Assembly (NCBI RefSeq): GCF_014280035.1
Contig: NZ_CP047957.1
Span: 868,001-932,000, forward strand
Direction of reading: 5' to 3'
DNA from: Synechococcus sp. A18-25c
GTDB taxonomy: Bacteria; Cyanobacteriota; Cyanobacteriia; PCC-6307; Cyanobiaceae
Length of the DNA stretch: 64,000 nt
The notes below the pieces were generated by a model. The model was not told the DNA's origin and ran no database searches. It was given only the letters and a program-made list of their open reading frames with translations. The translations under genes and the position numbers were made by a program. Below, one piece after another: positions 25,769-34,861 of this stretch (within the stretch, counting starts at the first letter, position 1; the number at the start of each line of letters is the position of its first letter).

Positions 25769-27304
25769 ATGATTCGCAGTGCGACCCCCAACGCCTGGAC
25801 ACGCCTTGGCGAGCACCTGAAGGAAACCCAGCTGCTTGGTTCAATCCAGAGCACCCTCTATTGGGATCAGAACACGCGCATGCCCAGCGGCGGTGCAGCT
25901 TGGCGTGGCCAACAACTGGCACTGTTGGCTCGTCAGTTGCATGCCCGACAAAGTTCGCAGCGTTATGCCGATTTGATTGCGGACGCTCGCGCTGAGTGGA
26001 ACGCCAGCACCAGTTCTGGGGAGGCTGGCGAGCTGAAGGAGCAGGCCCGCAACCTTGATCTGCTCGAGCAGGATCTGCGTCGTCAACAGTCGCTGGACCC
26101 TGCCTTGGTCAGTGCTCTCGCAACAGCGAAATCCCAGGGATACAACCTCTGGCAGCAAGCCAAAGCGGCATCGGATTTTCAGATCTTTGCACCTGCATTG
26201 CGGCAGATGGTGGAGTTGCGCCAGGAACAGGCTCGTCAGTTGTCGGAATCCCGCAGCTGCTGGGAAACCTTGGCGCAACCATTTGAGCCTGATCTCACCC
26301 TGACCCGGCTTGAAGACCTGTTCGCACCATTGCGCAGCCGTCTTCCCGCTCTGCTGGATTCGCTCCCAGGTGGGCCCCGTCCTGCTTCGCTCAGCTGGGA
26401 TCTGACGCCGGCGACGCAGCAACAGCTCTGTGAGCAGTTGCTGCAGGAGTGGGGCCGTGATTCAGCGATCACGTGTGTTGCGGCCTCTCCCCATCCTTTT
26501 TCCATCACCCTTGGACCCCGCGACTTCCGCATCACCACCCGGGTGGTGGCAGGTCAACCTCTCTCTTGCTTTTTGGCGACGGCCCATGAGTGGGGACACA
26601 GTCTTTACGAGCAAGGGTTGCCGGAATCCAGCCATCAGTGGTTCGCCTGGCCCCTCGGTCAGGCCACGTCGATGGCCGTGCACGAAAGCCAGTCGCTGTT
26701 CTGGGAGAACCGGGTGGCCCGTAGCCAGCCGTTCTCGGAGCGCTGGTGGCAGCCTTTTGCCGCCGCCGGAGCCCCGGTGACGTCCTCGTTGGATCTCTGG
26801 CAAGCCATGAATCCCATGGCCCCCGGCTGCAATCGTGTGGAGGCTGATGAACTCAGTTACGGGCTACATATTCTGATTCGCACGGATCTGGAATTGGCCC
26901 TGCTTGAGCAGGGAATGCCGGTTGAAGATCTGCCCAGCGAGTGGAATCGCCGCTACAGCGAACTGCTCGGCGTGACACCAGCCAACGATGCCGAGGGCTG
27001 TCTGCAGGACGTGCATTGGAGTGAAGGCCTCTTCGGTTATTTCCCGTCCTATCTGCTCGGTCATCTCGTCAGTGCCCAGATCAGCGAGGCGATGACCGCA
27101 GCGATCGGTTCACCGGAAGAGCATGTGTCTCGGGGGGACGTGACGCCGTTGCTGGCCTGGCTCAGGGAGCATGTGCATCCTGTGGGCCGAGCGTTGAACG
27201 CTGAGCAGCTCGTGGAGCAGGTGTCGGGTCGAGCGTTGTCGAGTGCGCCTTTTTTGACCTACCTCGACGACAAGATTGAAAGACTTCAAGCACAGGGCCA
27301 CTGA
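25769..27304 (+). CDS. M32 carboxypeptidase (Taq type)
   Basis: 511 residues, the usual family length. A zinc metallocarboxypeptidase removing C-terminal residues in the cytoplasm. HEWGH in ATAHEWGHSLYEQGLPE provides two His and the catalytic Glu; HESQSLFWENRVARS holds the third ligand; NPGGRVEADE-like ... MAPGCNRVEADELSYGLHIL is a further family block. The N-terminal WDQNTRMPSGGAAWRG is also typical. Begins ten bases after the small secreted protein gene. Confidence 0.93.
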   Translation: MIRSATPNAWTRLGEHLKETQLLGSIQSTLYWDQNTRMPSGGAAWRGQQLALLARQLHARQSSQRYADLIADARAEWNASTSSGEAGELKEQARNLDLLEQDLRRQQSLDPALVSALATAKSQGYNLWQQAKAASDFQIFAPALRQMVELRQEQARQLSESRSCWETLAQPFEPDLTLTRLEDLFAPLRSRLPALLDSLPGGPRPASLSWDLTPATQQQLCEQLLQEWGRDSAITCVAASPHPFSITLGPRDFRITTRVVAGQPLSCFLATAHEWGHSLYEQGLPESSHQWFAWPLGQATSMAVHESQSLFWENRVARSQPFSERWWQPFAAAGAPVTSSLDLWQAMNPMAPGCNRVEADELSYGLHILIRTDLELALLEQGMPVEDLPSEWNRRYSELLGVTPANDAEGCLQDVHWSEGLFGYFPSYLLGHLVSAQISEAMTAAIGSPEEHVSRGDVTPLLAWLREHVHPVGRALNAEQLVEQVSGRALSSAPFLTYLDDKIERLQAQGH

Positions 27305-27557
27305 GAGACAAACCGTCCCGATTGGTCGAGCTTCTCGACGTGCTCTTGTGGCATGGATGGCTGCTGTTCTGGGACGGAAGATCTGCGATGACGAATCCGT
27401 TGTGCGCGGTTTTTGCGGTGATTCACCACGATGGTGCTGGTCAGGGCGCCTCGATGGTTGGCCGGCTGCCGAGAAGGCATCCTTTCCCCGTTTCGGCTTC
27501 GCTTCAAAAGCGTTCATGGAACGGTCCGTAGGATCACTGCGCCGATCGCCGTCTCCC

Positions 27558-28145
27558 ATGGCCAATCTCGACCAGGCTCCCAGCCGGAGCATGCCCAATC
27601 TGTTGCATGTGCTCCCCGCTTTTGCGGATGAATCCGAGCTGCGTCTGAACACGATCGTCGAGCTCAACTCGAACACGATCAACAAGTACGAGCTGATCAC
27701 CGAGACCGGTCATCTGAAGCTGGATCGGGTTGGTTATTCATCCCTGTCCTACCCCTTCGCTTACGGCTGTATCCCCCGAACCTGGGATGAGGATGGCGAT
27801 CCGCTTGACATTGAGATTGTCAATGTCACTGAACCGCTGATTCCTGGCTCAATTGTGGAAGCTCGCATCATCGGCATCATGACTTTCGATGATGGTGGCG
27901 AGGTCGACGACAAAGTCATCGCTGTGCTGGCGGATGACAAGCGAATGGATCACATCAAGAGCTTTGAGGATCTTGGCGACCATTGGAAAAAAGAAACCAC
28001 TTACTACTGGGAGCACTACAAAGATCTGAAGAAGCCTGGAACCTGCAGCGTCAACGGTTTCTTCGGAACCGAGAAGGCTGTCGAGATCGTCAAGAGCTGT
28101 GAGGCCCGCTACGTGGCGGAAATCGACCCCAAGCTGGTCGACTGA
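27558..28145 (+). CDS. ppa: Inorganic pyrophosphatase, family I (copy 1)
   Basis: 195 residues from ATG 27558. It hydrolyses PPi. The active site is complete: KYELITETGHLKLDRV, YPFAYGCIPRTWDEDGDPLD (all three Asp of DGDPxD), then MTFDDGGEVDDKVIAV (two further Asp) and HYKDLKK. The first 25 residues (MANLDQAPSRSMPNLLHVLP) are an extension absent from short bacterial enzymes. A second family I copy is at 47223. The 253 bases before it show no other gene. A strong hairpin terminator follows. Confidence 0.93.
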   Translation: MANLDQAPSRSMPNLLHVLPAFADESELRLNTIVELNSNTINKYELITETGHLKLDRVGYSSLSYPFAYGCIPRTWDEDGDPLDIEIVNVTEPLIPGSIVEARIIGIMTFDDGGEVDDKVIAVLADDKRMDHIKSFEDLGDHWKKETTYYWEHYKDLKKPGTCSVNGFFGTEKAVEIVKSCEARYVAEIDPKLVD

Positions 28146-28181
28146 GCTTCAGCCGTCACGTCCTGCAACGGTGAACACAAC

Positions 28182-28217
28182 CATGAACAAGGTGGGGGAG
28201 CCCCCGCCTTGTTCATG
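28182..28217. terminator. Long hairpin, probable bidirectional terminator
   Basis: CATGAACAAGG (28182-28192) pairs with CCTTGTTCATG, and an inner GGGGG pairs with CCCCC, giving a stem of about 17 bp with one T-G step and a two-base loop. It lies between convergent ppa and the TerB/Coq4-like gene and includes the stop codon of the latter. No long T run follows on either side, so termination efficiency is uncertain. Confidence 0.65.
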
Positions 28218-29193
28218 GTTTGAGCAAGACAGGCCCGGGTGTCTGGGGGATGTGGAACTGCTCCCTGAGTTGAGTGACTTGTTGCTCAGCGTGCCTCCAG
28301 AAATCGAAGTCTTGAATCAGATTCACGTTGCAGGCCAATCCTTTTTCGTAGCCAGCCATGGCGTCGTCGGGGATGAACTGCCCTGTTTCCGGCGGTATCA
28401 GACTGTTGGTGGTGCTGAAGGATTTTCCAAGATGGAAATCGAGCATCACTTCAAGCAGTGATTCAAAGCCGAATCCATCGGTAAAAAGTCCGGCTTGAAA
28501 GGCTGCCACATTCATTTCCCCTTGCGTGTCGGTGTTGAAGCCACCCAGGATGTGGCAACAGTCATGATTCACTAGCAATTCCGAGGTGCTCTTGTGCTCG
28601 CCGGGCAGCGCCCAGTTGCGGTCGCGATACCAGTGGAAAAAGCTGTGGCCAAGGCTTCCTTCTGGAAACTCTTGCAGGGCTTGGTAACGACTGGCGAGGA
28701 TTGGATCCCCGACGGCTTGGTGGATTGCGCTGATGATGCCGCGTACAAATTTTGAGGGACTGTCGAGGCGTAAGAATTCACTCATGCTCCGGCGGCCGTA
28801 ATCGAGCAGCAGGCGCCTGAGGTGGTTGTCGCGAACCTGGTGGAGGTCCTGCAGCGTCTGGGGTGTCACCTCAAGACATTCGGCAAAGTCGTCCACCACG
28901 CCCACCATGCGCGCATCCACTGTCATGTCGACGTAAGGAATCAGCACCAGCATTTGGATGAGTTGTTCTCGCTGCGCTGGATCAACAATCAGATCCGGAT
29001 ATTGGATGGGGGGAATGATTGCCAGGTTGTCCAGATCAATGTCTGAATGCAGAACATGCGTCTGAATCGCGTGCATCATCTCCAGGATGATCGGCTGCAG
29101 TTTCAGCACGCCACCAGCGGTGCCTACGTTTTTGATGGCCTGAAGCACAAGTTTGGCTTCGGCAGTCGTCCACGTCAGTTGCTGCGGCATCAC
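28213..29193 (-). CDS. Hypothetical protein with TerB-like and Coq4-like parts
   Basis: 326 residues. Residues about 10-125 are helical, with LVLIPYVDMTVDARMVGVVD resembling the TerB tellurite-resistance fold. The second half contains HDCCHILGGFNTDTQGEMNV, matching the HDxxHxLxG...E metal-binding motif of Coq4 and related four-helix proteins. I do not know this combination as a named family. A soluble di-metal or lipid-interacting protein is an inference from the His/Asp/Glu motif. No TerC/TerD genes are near. Confidence 0.65.
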   Translation of the reverse strand: MMPQQLTWTTAEAKLVLQAIKNVGTAGGVLKLQPIILEMMHAIQTHVLHSDIDLDNLAIIPPIQYPDLIVDPAQREQLIQMLVLIPYVDMTVDARMVGVVDDFAECLEVTPQTLQDLHQVRDNHLRRLLLDYGRRSMSEFLRLDSPSKFVRGIISAIHQAVGDPILASRYQALQEFPEGSLGHSFFHWYRDRNWALPGEHKSTSELLVNHDCCHILGGFNTDTQGEMNVAAFQAGLFTDGFGFESLLEVMLDFHLGKSFSTTNSLIPPETGQFIPDDAMAGYEKGLACNVNLIQDFDFWRHAEQQVTQLREQFHIPQTPGPVLLKP

Positions 29194-29337
29194 TTAAGAG
29201 GCTGGTAGTCGCGTTTAGCACGTCTTTCTCAGCAGGTCTGGGCCCGAACGACTGGTTTCTAAAGAAAGTCCTCCACTGATGGTCGGTTTTATATCTGACC
29301 AGTGAATACGTTGAGACCAGTGAGTCTTGAAAGTCCG

Positions 29338-29880
29338 ATGTTGCGTCTCGATTGCGTCGGATGGCGTCATTTGGCTGGCGTTGGTGTTGTCTCGGCGGTG
29401 CTGGCAGGTTCGGCTGCTTCGGTTGCTTCCGTGCAGGGGGCAACGGTGCCGAGCGCATCGGTGCCATGGCAGGCCGCAGCCCCCGCGACGCGGATTCATC
29501 TCGATCTGCGGGAACGCCGCATCAGCGTGATTCGAGATGGCCAACCATTGGGTCGCTGGCCTGTGGCCATCGGCGACCCCAGCACACCCACGCCGACAGG
29601 ATTGTTTCAGGTGGAATCGAAGCTGGAGAATCCTCAATATCAGAGCACCACGTCAGGCAAGGTGCATCCAGTCACCGGCCCTTCCAGCCCTCTAGGACAT
29701 CGATGGATTGGGTTTCTTCAGCAGGGCCCTAATCAGTTCGGCATTCATGGAACACCCTGGCCCCACTGGGTCAAGATTCGTGCTGCTGTCTCCAACGGAT
29801 GCGTGCGGATGCTCAATGCCGATGTGCAAAAGCTGTATGAGCTCGTTGAAGTGGGTACTCCCGTGGTCATCACCCAATGA
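29338..29880 (+). CDS. L,D-transpeptidase (YkuD domain)
   Basis: About 180 residues from ATG 29338, or 192 from GTG 29302. A signal peptide (VGVVSAVLAGSAASVASVQG) precedes one YkuD domain: IHLDLRERRISVIRDGQPLG, PTPTGLFQVESK, and the active site GIHGTPWPHWV followed by SNGCVRMLNADV with catalytic Cys. It makes 3-3 peptidoglycan cross-links or attaches proteins in the periplasm. The 3' end overlaps the marC remnant by 11 bases. A short inverted repeat (TGGTC/GACCA) lies just upstream of the GTG. Confidence 0.9.
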   Translation: MLRLDCVGWRHLAGVGVVSAVLAGSAASVASVQGATVPSASVPWQAAAPATRIHLDLRERRISVIRDGQPLGRWPVAIGDPSTPTPTGLFQVESKLENPQYQSTTSGKVHPVTGPSSPLGHRWIGFLQQGPNQFGIHGTPWPHWVKIRAAVSNGCVRMLNADVQKLYELVEVGTPVVITQ

Positions 29881-30506
29881 GTCCAGAGTCCTTGAGGATG
29901 GGAAAGCCGACGTTTAGGCCTGTGAACAGCATCTGAATCGCGATTGCCGTGAACAACAGTCCCATGATTTTGGTCAGCACTTGCAAGGCTGAGGCGCTGA
30001 TTTTTGAGGACAGCATTTCGCCAGCATTGTTAACCAGATAAACGACGGCGCTGAGAGCGACCACCACCAGACTGGGGCTGACTTTGCCTTCAAGGCTTGC
30101 GGCGTGAGGATCAGCGATCACCACCGTGAGGGTGCCTGGCCCGGCGAGAAGGGGAATGCCCAAAGGCACGATGCCTTTGACGGCAGAATTTTGATCTCGG
30201 TCTACTGACTCGGGATCGTGGTGGACTTTCGATGGCTCGGAGTGCAGCATCGAAAGCCCGATCAACACCACAATCAACCCTCCTGCGACCTGAAAGACAG
30301 CACGGCTAATGCCGAAGAACCCCAAGAGGTCATTCCCAAGCCAGGTTGCTAACAGCAGTGCACTTAGAAAGGTAAAAGCGCCGCTGCGGGCAATCCTCGA
30401 TCTTTTTTTTGTTCCCGTCGGTGAAGGAGAGATAGATCGGAAGGTTGCCGATCGGGTTGGAGATGGTGAAAATTCCGACCGCGGTGTGCAGCAGAGACCT
30501 GCTCAG
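29870..30506 (-). pseudogene. MarC-family membrane protein, frameshifted
   Basis: Two frames encode one MarC protein. The 5' part reads TAVGIFTISNPIGNLPIYLS and FTDGNKKK; the 3' part reads RIARSGAFTFLSALLLATWL, then GFFGISRAVFQVAGG to the end. The switch is at a run of eight A (minus strand; plus 30403-30410). Seven A, or ten, would restore one frame. There is also no ATG, GTG or TTG in frame upstream of the conserved start, so initiation is unclear. Sequencing error, recent inactivation or transcript slippage are all possible. Confidence 0.8.
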
Positions 30507-31456
30507 GCTTCGGGGCGAACCGAGGCAAAGATCTCCTGAAGGATCTCTCCTGCACCGCGTGATTTCAACTCGCCGGCCAATTTCACGCCGAGAACTTCCG
30601 GATCAGAAACAGGTCCGCTGCACTCATCTCGGATCAAGCGCGTGCCATCAAGGCTCGCCACCATGCCAGTGAGGGTGAGGGTGTCGTCTTCGATCACAGT
30701 GTTCACGCCGATCGGCACCTGGCAGCCACCTTCGAGTTCCCTTAAAAACGCTCGTTCCGCGAGGCAACGCGCTGCAGTGGGGGCGTGTTCGAGGACCTTG
30801 ATCAACTCCAGAACTTCGGGGCTGCCTTCCACGCATTCGATGCCGAGTGCGCCCTGACCAACGGCGTGAAGAGAGATGTTGCTGGGGATGATCTGATGAA
30901 TGCGGTCGCCGAAACCCAGGCGTGAGAGTCCTGCGGCCGCCAGGATCAGACAGTCGTAGTCACCAGAATCCAGCTTTTCAAGGCGGGTGATCACGTTGCC
31001 CCGCACATCCTTGAACTGGAGGTGGGGATAGTGATGACGTAGTTGTGCCAGCCGACGCAGGGAACTGGTTCCCACCACGGATCCATCAGGCAGCGTTTCC
31101 AGGGTGTGATCAGCATTTTTTTTGTTCACCACTAGGGCATCGGCAGGATCCTCCCGTTCGGTGACACAACCCAACATCAACCCCTCTGGAAGGTTGGTGG
31201 GCAAATCCTTCAGGGAGTGAACGGCGATCTCCGCGCGGCCCACCAGCATCTGGGCCTCGAGCTCCTTGGTAAACAATCCCTTGTCGCCGATCTTGGCGAG
31301 GGCGACGTCGAGGATTTTGTCTCCCTGGGTGGCCATGGCTTCCACGGAGATCGCCAGACCCGGATGAGCTTTTTCGAGTTCAGCTTTGACCCAATTGGTT
31401 TGCACCATGGCCAGCTGGCTTCGGCGGGAGGCGATGCGCAGTTGCTCGAGGGCCAT
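30503..31456 (-). CDS. hemC: Porphobilinogen deaminase (hydroxymethylbilane synthase)
   Basis: 317 residues. It polymerises four porphobilinogens into the linear tetrapyrrole. Family blocks: [64 protein letters not shown] and the dipyrromethane-cofactor Cys in [17 protein letters not shown] 31456 gives the family start. Its stop overlaps the conserved start region of the marC remnant. Part of the same pathway as hemL upstream. Confidence 0.97.
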   Translation of the reverse strand: MALEQLRIASRRSQLAMVQTNWVKAELEKAHPGLAISVEAMATQGDKILDVALAKIGDKGLFTKELEAQMLVGRAEIAVHSLKDLPTNLPEGLMLGCVTEREDPADALVVNKKNADHTLETLPDGSVVGTSSLRRLAQLRHHYPHLQFKDVRGNVITRLEKLDSGDYDCLILAAAGLSRLGFGDRIHQIIPSNISLHAVGQGALGIECVEGSPEVLELIKVLEHAPTAARCLAERAFLRELEGGCQVPIGVNTVIEDDTLTLTGMVASLDGTRLIRDECSGPVSDPEVLGVKLAGELKSRGAGEILQEIFASVRPEA

Positions 31457-31622
31457 GGGCAGGGGGAAGTGGCCATGAAGCTTACGGACTCAATGGCCCC
31501 GATCCGGTCAAGATTTCACAGAACGCAGGCCCTTCGTTCATGGGGAAGGCGAGCATCAACACAGACAGATGCCGACAATCCGCCGGAACAGCTTTACGAT
31601 CTGTAAGCATTCGAGAGTCGTT

Positions 31623-32075
31623 ATGCCTGGGCCTGTAGTGAATGGGGTTAAGGCGCAACGGGCAACATCTGCCGTTTCTTTGGGCCAGGAGGGGGAAGCA
31701 ACTCCTTTCCTACCCGTGTTGAGCGAGGGATCGATTCGACTGGTGTTGCTCACCAGTGGTCAGATGCTGGTGGCACGACTCCGGCAGACCACTGACTCTG
31801 ATGGAGATCGGGCTTACCAGCTCATTCGTCCCCTTCGTTTGGTGAAAGAAGCAGAAACCGAGCCGTGGTCACTGCTGCCTTATCTGGCCGGTCTCACCCC
31901 ACAGCGGAATGTGGTGATGTTGAAGCCGGCCGTGGCAGCTGTGCTGGAGCCGGAAGCACGCATCCTTCAGGCCTATACGCAGTCCACGAATCAGGAATGC
32001 CCACCCTCGGAGACGCCCGTGGAACGCCTGAAAAAAGCTTTTCAGGAATTCACAGACAGCATCGAGGCCGGTTGA
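31623..32075 (+). CDS. Hypothetical protein, 150 aa
   Basis: Starts at ATG 31623 (MPGPVVNGVKAQRATSAVSL); a longer frame to 31569 is less likely. Middle strands SIRLVLLTSGQMLVARLRQT and YQLIRPLRLVKE look like a small Sm-like barrel, then a helical, acidic end (ERLKKAFQEFTDSIEAG). No membrane segment. I do not recognise the family with confidence. Divergent from hemC across 166 bases. Confidence 0.65.
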   Translation: MPGPVVNGVKAQRATSAVSLGQEGEATPFLPVLSEGSIRLVLLTSGQMLVARLRQTTDSDGDRAYQLIRPLRLVKEAETEPWSLLPYLAGLTPQRNVVMLKPAVAAVLEPEARILQAYTQSTNQECPPSETPVERLKKAFQEFTDSIEAG

Positions 32076-32129
32076 GCCAATCGATGTTGGCTGACAAACG
32101 GCAACATCTGGGAGACATCCAAGCGATGT

Positions 32130-32591
32130 GTGGTTGCAATGGTCTCGGTGATGTTCCGACGGAGAAATGTTTTGAGGATTCATGCCTTGCCCGCACTGTT
32201 GTCGCTGACAATGGTTGGGATACCGCTTCCGGTGAGAGCTGCTGTCGTCAGCTTTGAATGCAGGGGGGAGAAGACACAAGGGTCTGGGGTGGCGACGGGG
32301 CTGCCGATGAATCATCCGCTTCGCGTTCGCTACCGATTGGATACCGATGCATCAATGCTCACTGAAATGGAAATCAGCGATGAGCAATTGTCAACCGGTC
32401 AACAGCTGATACCCGTCAAAATCTATGGAAATTTATTGATAGCTAAATTCAGTAATCTCAATACAGGTAAAGATTACGAGATTCAAATTCGTGGTGATGA
32501 AAAGCGCTTTTCCATCACTGTTTATCCAGAAGGAATCTATGAACCAGATGCATGGTATGGAGCCTGTCAATCATTGCTCGTTGAAGAATAA
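32130..32591 (+). CDS. Secreted hypothetical protein (153 aa)
   Basis: A basic start (MFRRRNVLRIH) and a hydrophobic segment ALPALLSLTMVGIPLPVRA form a signal peptide. The mature part has two Cys (ECRGE near the start, GACQSL near the end) and is beta-rich. An internal ATG (MFRRRN) about eight codons in may be the true start. The 3' half is clearly more AT-rich than the rest of the region, as is the next gene. Function unknown. Confidence 0.62.
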   Translation: MVAMVSVMFRRRNVLRIHALPALLSLTMVGIPLPVRAAVVSFECRGEKTQGSGVATGLPMNHPLRVRYRLDTDASMLTEMEISDEQLSTGQQLIPVKIYGNLLIAKFSNLNTGKDYEIQIRGDEKRFSITVYPEGIYEPDAWYGACQSLLVEE

Positions 32592-32624
32592 CTCTGCGAG
32601 TGGCGTTATCTCTCTCGGTTTGAA

Positions 32625-32882
32625 TCAATCACCAAATCCCTTGGAGTTCTTCAGCTTTTTCTGTATTTTTTTGTCAACGACTTTCACCACGGTGTTGTCA
32701 GAAGTGTTGTCTTTGAAGATTACCCCATCTAGCCAAATAGTCAGGATGTAAACAACGACGAGAACGGGAATGATCACTCCCCATTCGTTGGGAAATTCAT
32801 AGGGAATTTGTCTGATGCCAAAGATCGCTAAATAGCCTGTGATCAGTGTGAGGACGAACCGTCTGATGCTTGAAGGGTTCAT
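32625..32882 (-). CDS. Small membrane protein (85 aa)
   Basis: Two hydrophobic segments (FVLTLITGYLAIFGI and WGVIIPVLVVVYILTIWLDG) are followed by a Lys-rich cytosolic tail (VVDKKIQKKLKNSKGFGD). AT-rich compared with neighbours. No family recognised. It converges on the secreted-protein gene with 33 bases between stops. Confidence 0.6.
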   Translation of the reverse strand: MNPSSIRRFVLTLITGYLAIFGIRQIPYEFPNEWGVIIPVLVVVYILTIWLDGVIFKDNTSDNTVVKVVDKKIQKKLKNSKGFGD

Positions 32883-33150
32883 TGTGGTTGATCTTCTAAA
32901 TGATCCTAAGTGAATTGGCTCACTATTGATTTGCAGCTTGTTCGTTGCGGGATCACCAATGAGAGGGCGTTCTGAGGCATTGCATCTTGAGTTCGCCCTT
33001 GCGTATCGATCTAGCTCACAGTGCCAGGTTTCAAATCACGTTGAAAGATGCAGCGTTGGGGTGTCATGAGATTCCCATCTGCGTTGAGAGGTGCCGAATT
33101 TTTTCCACCCCGAACAAATGGTCGTCGTTGTGTTCTCAACACTTAGTTAG
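32883..33150. other. Intergenic region, no gene seen
   Basis: About 270 bases upstream of the 85-residue gene and beyond the rpoD terminator. Reading frames present here lack starts and codon bias consistent with coding. It presumably contains the promoter for the minus-strand membrane protein gene. Confidence 0.4.
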
Positions 33151-33192
33151 TAAAAAACCCCAGAACTCCTGTGTTGTCCAGGGTCCTGGGGG
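33151..33192 (-). terminator. Terminator of rpoD
   Basis: On the minus strand CCCCAGGAC pairs with GTTCTGGGG (nine bp, one G-T), enclosing a second small stem CCTG/CAGG, and six T follow. It lies 23 bases beyond the rpoD stop. Confidence 0.82.
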
Positions 33193-33214
33193 ATCGATCG
33201 GATGAAAGGTCTTA

Positions 33215-34564
<1,350 letters not shown>

Positions 34565-34861
34565 GGGAAAGAAGAAGGAGGATTAAGGGGTTAACGGGGC
34601 TTCAACACCCAAGAACAACTCAGACACTTTTCAATGCGCTGCTAGACCTCGCCATCGAAGGGCGTCGACGTCATCAGAGCAATGATCAAAATTAATGTGT
34701 TGGTCTGTGGTCCGTGGCAGGGCTGTCAGGGGCTTTCGCAGACCGGTCGGCCGTCGGGCAGAACCCTGGCTCGAGCTTCGTGTCTTCCCACTGGACGGAA
34801 CTCTGCTTTGTTCCGACAACAGCTCGTTAGCTGTCCAACAAATGTATCTTAAGAAAAACAT
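34565..34861. promoter_or_regulatory. Divergent control region of rpoD and priA
   Basis: 297 bases with no convincing reading frame. It must hold the promoters of the divergent rpoD and priA. A TATCTT element sits about 10 bases upstream of the priA GTG region, but I cannot place start sites with confidence. A long leader for rpoD mRNA is possible. Confidence 0.5.

Noticed and set aside
30364-30555. A short reverse frame over the hemC/marC junction
   Set aside because: The MarC sequence is in another frame; this one encodes no family residues.
32987-33205. A 72-codon forward frame in the gap before rpoD
   Set aside because: It runs through the rpoD terminator and has no ribosome-binding site or coding bias.
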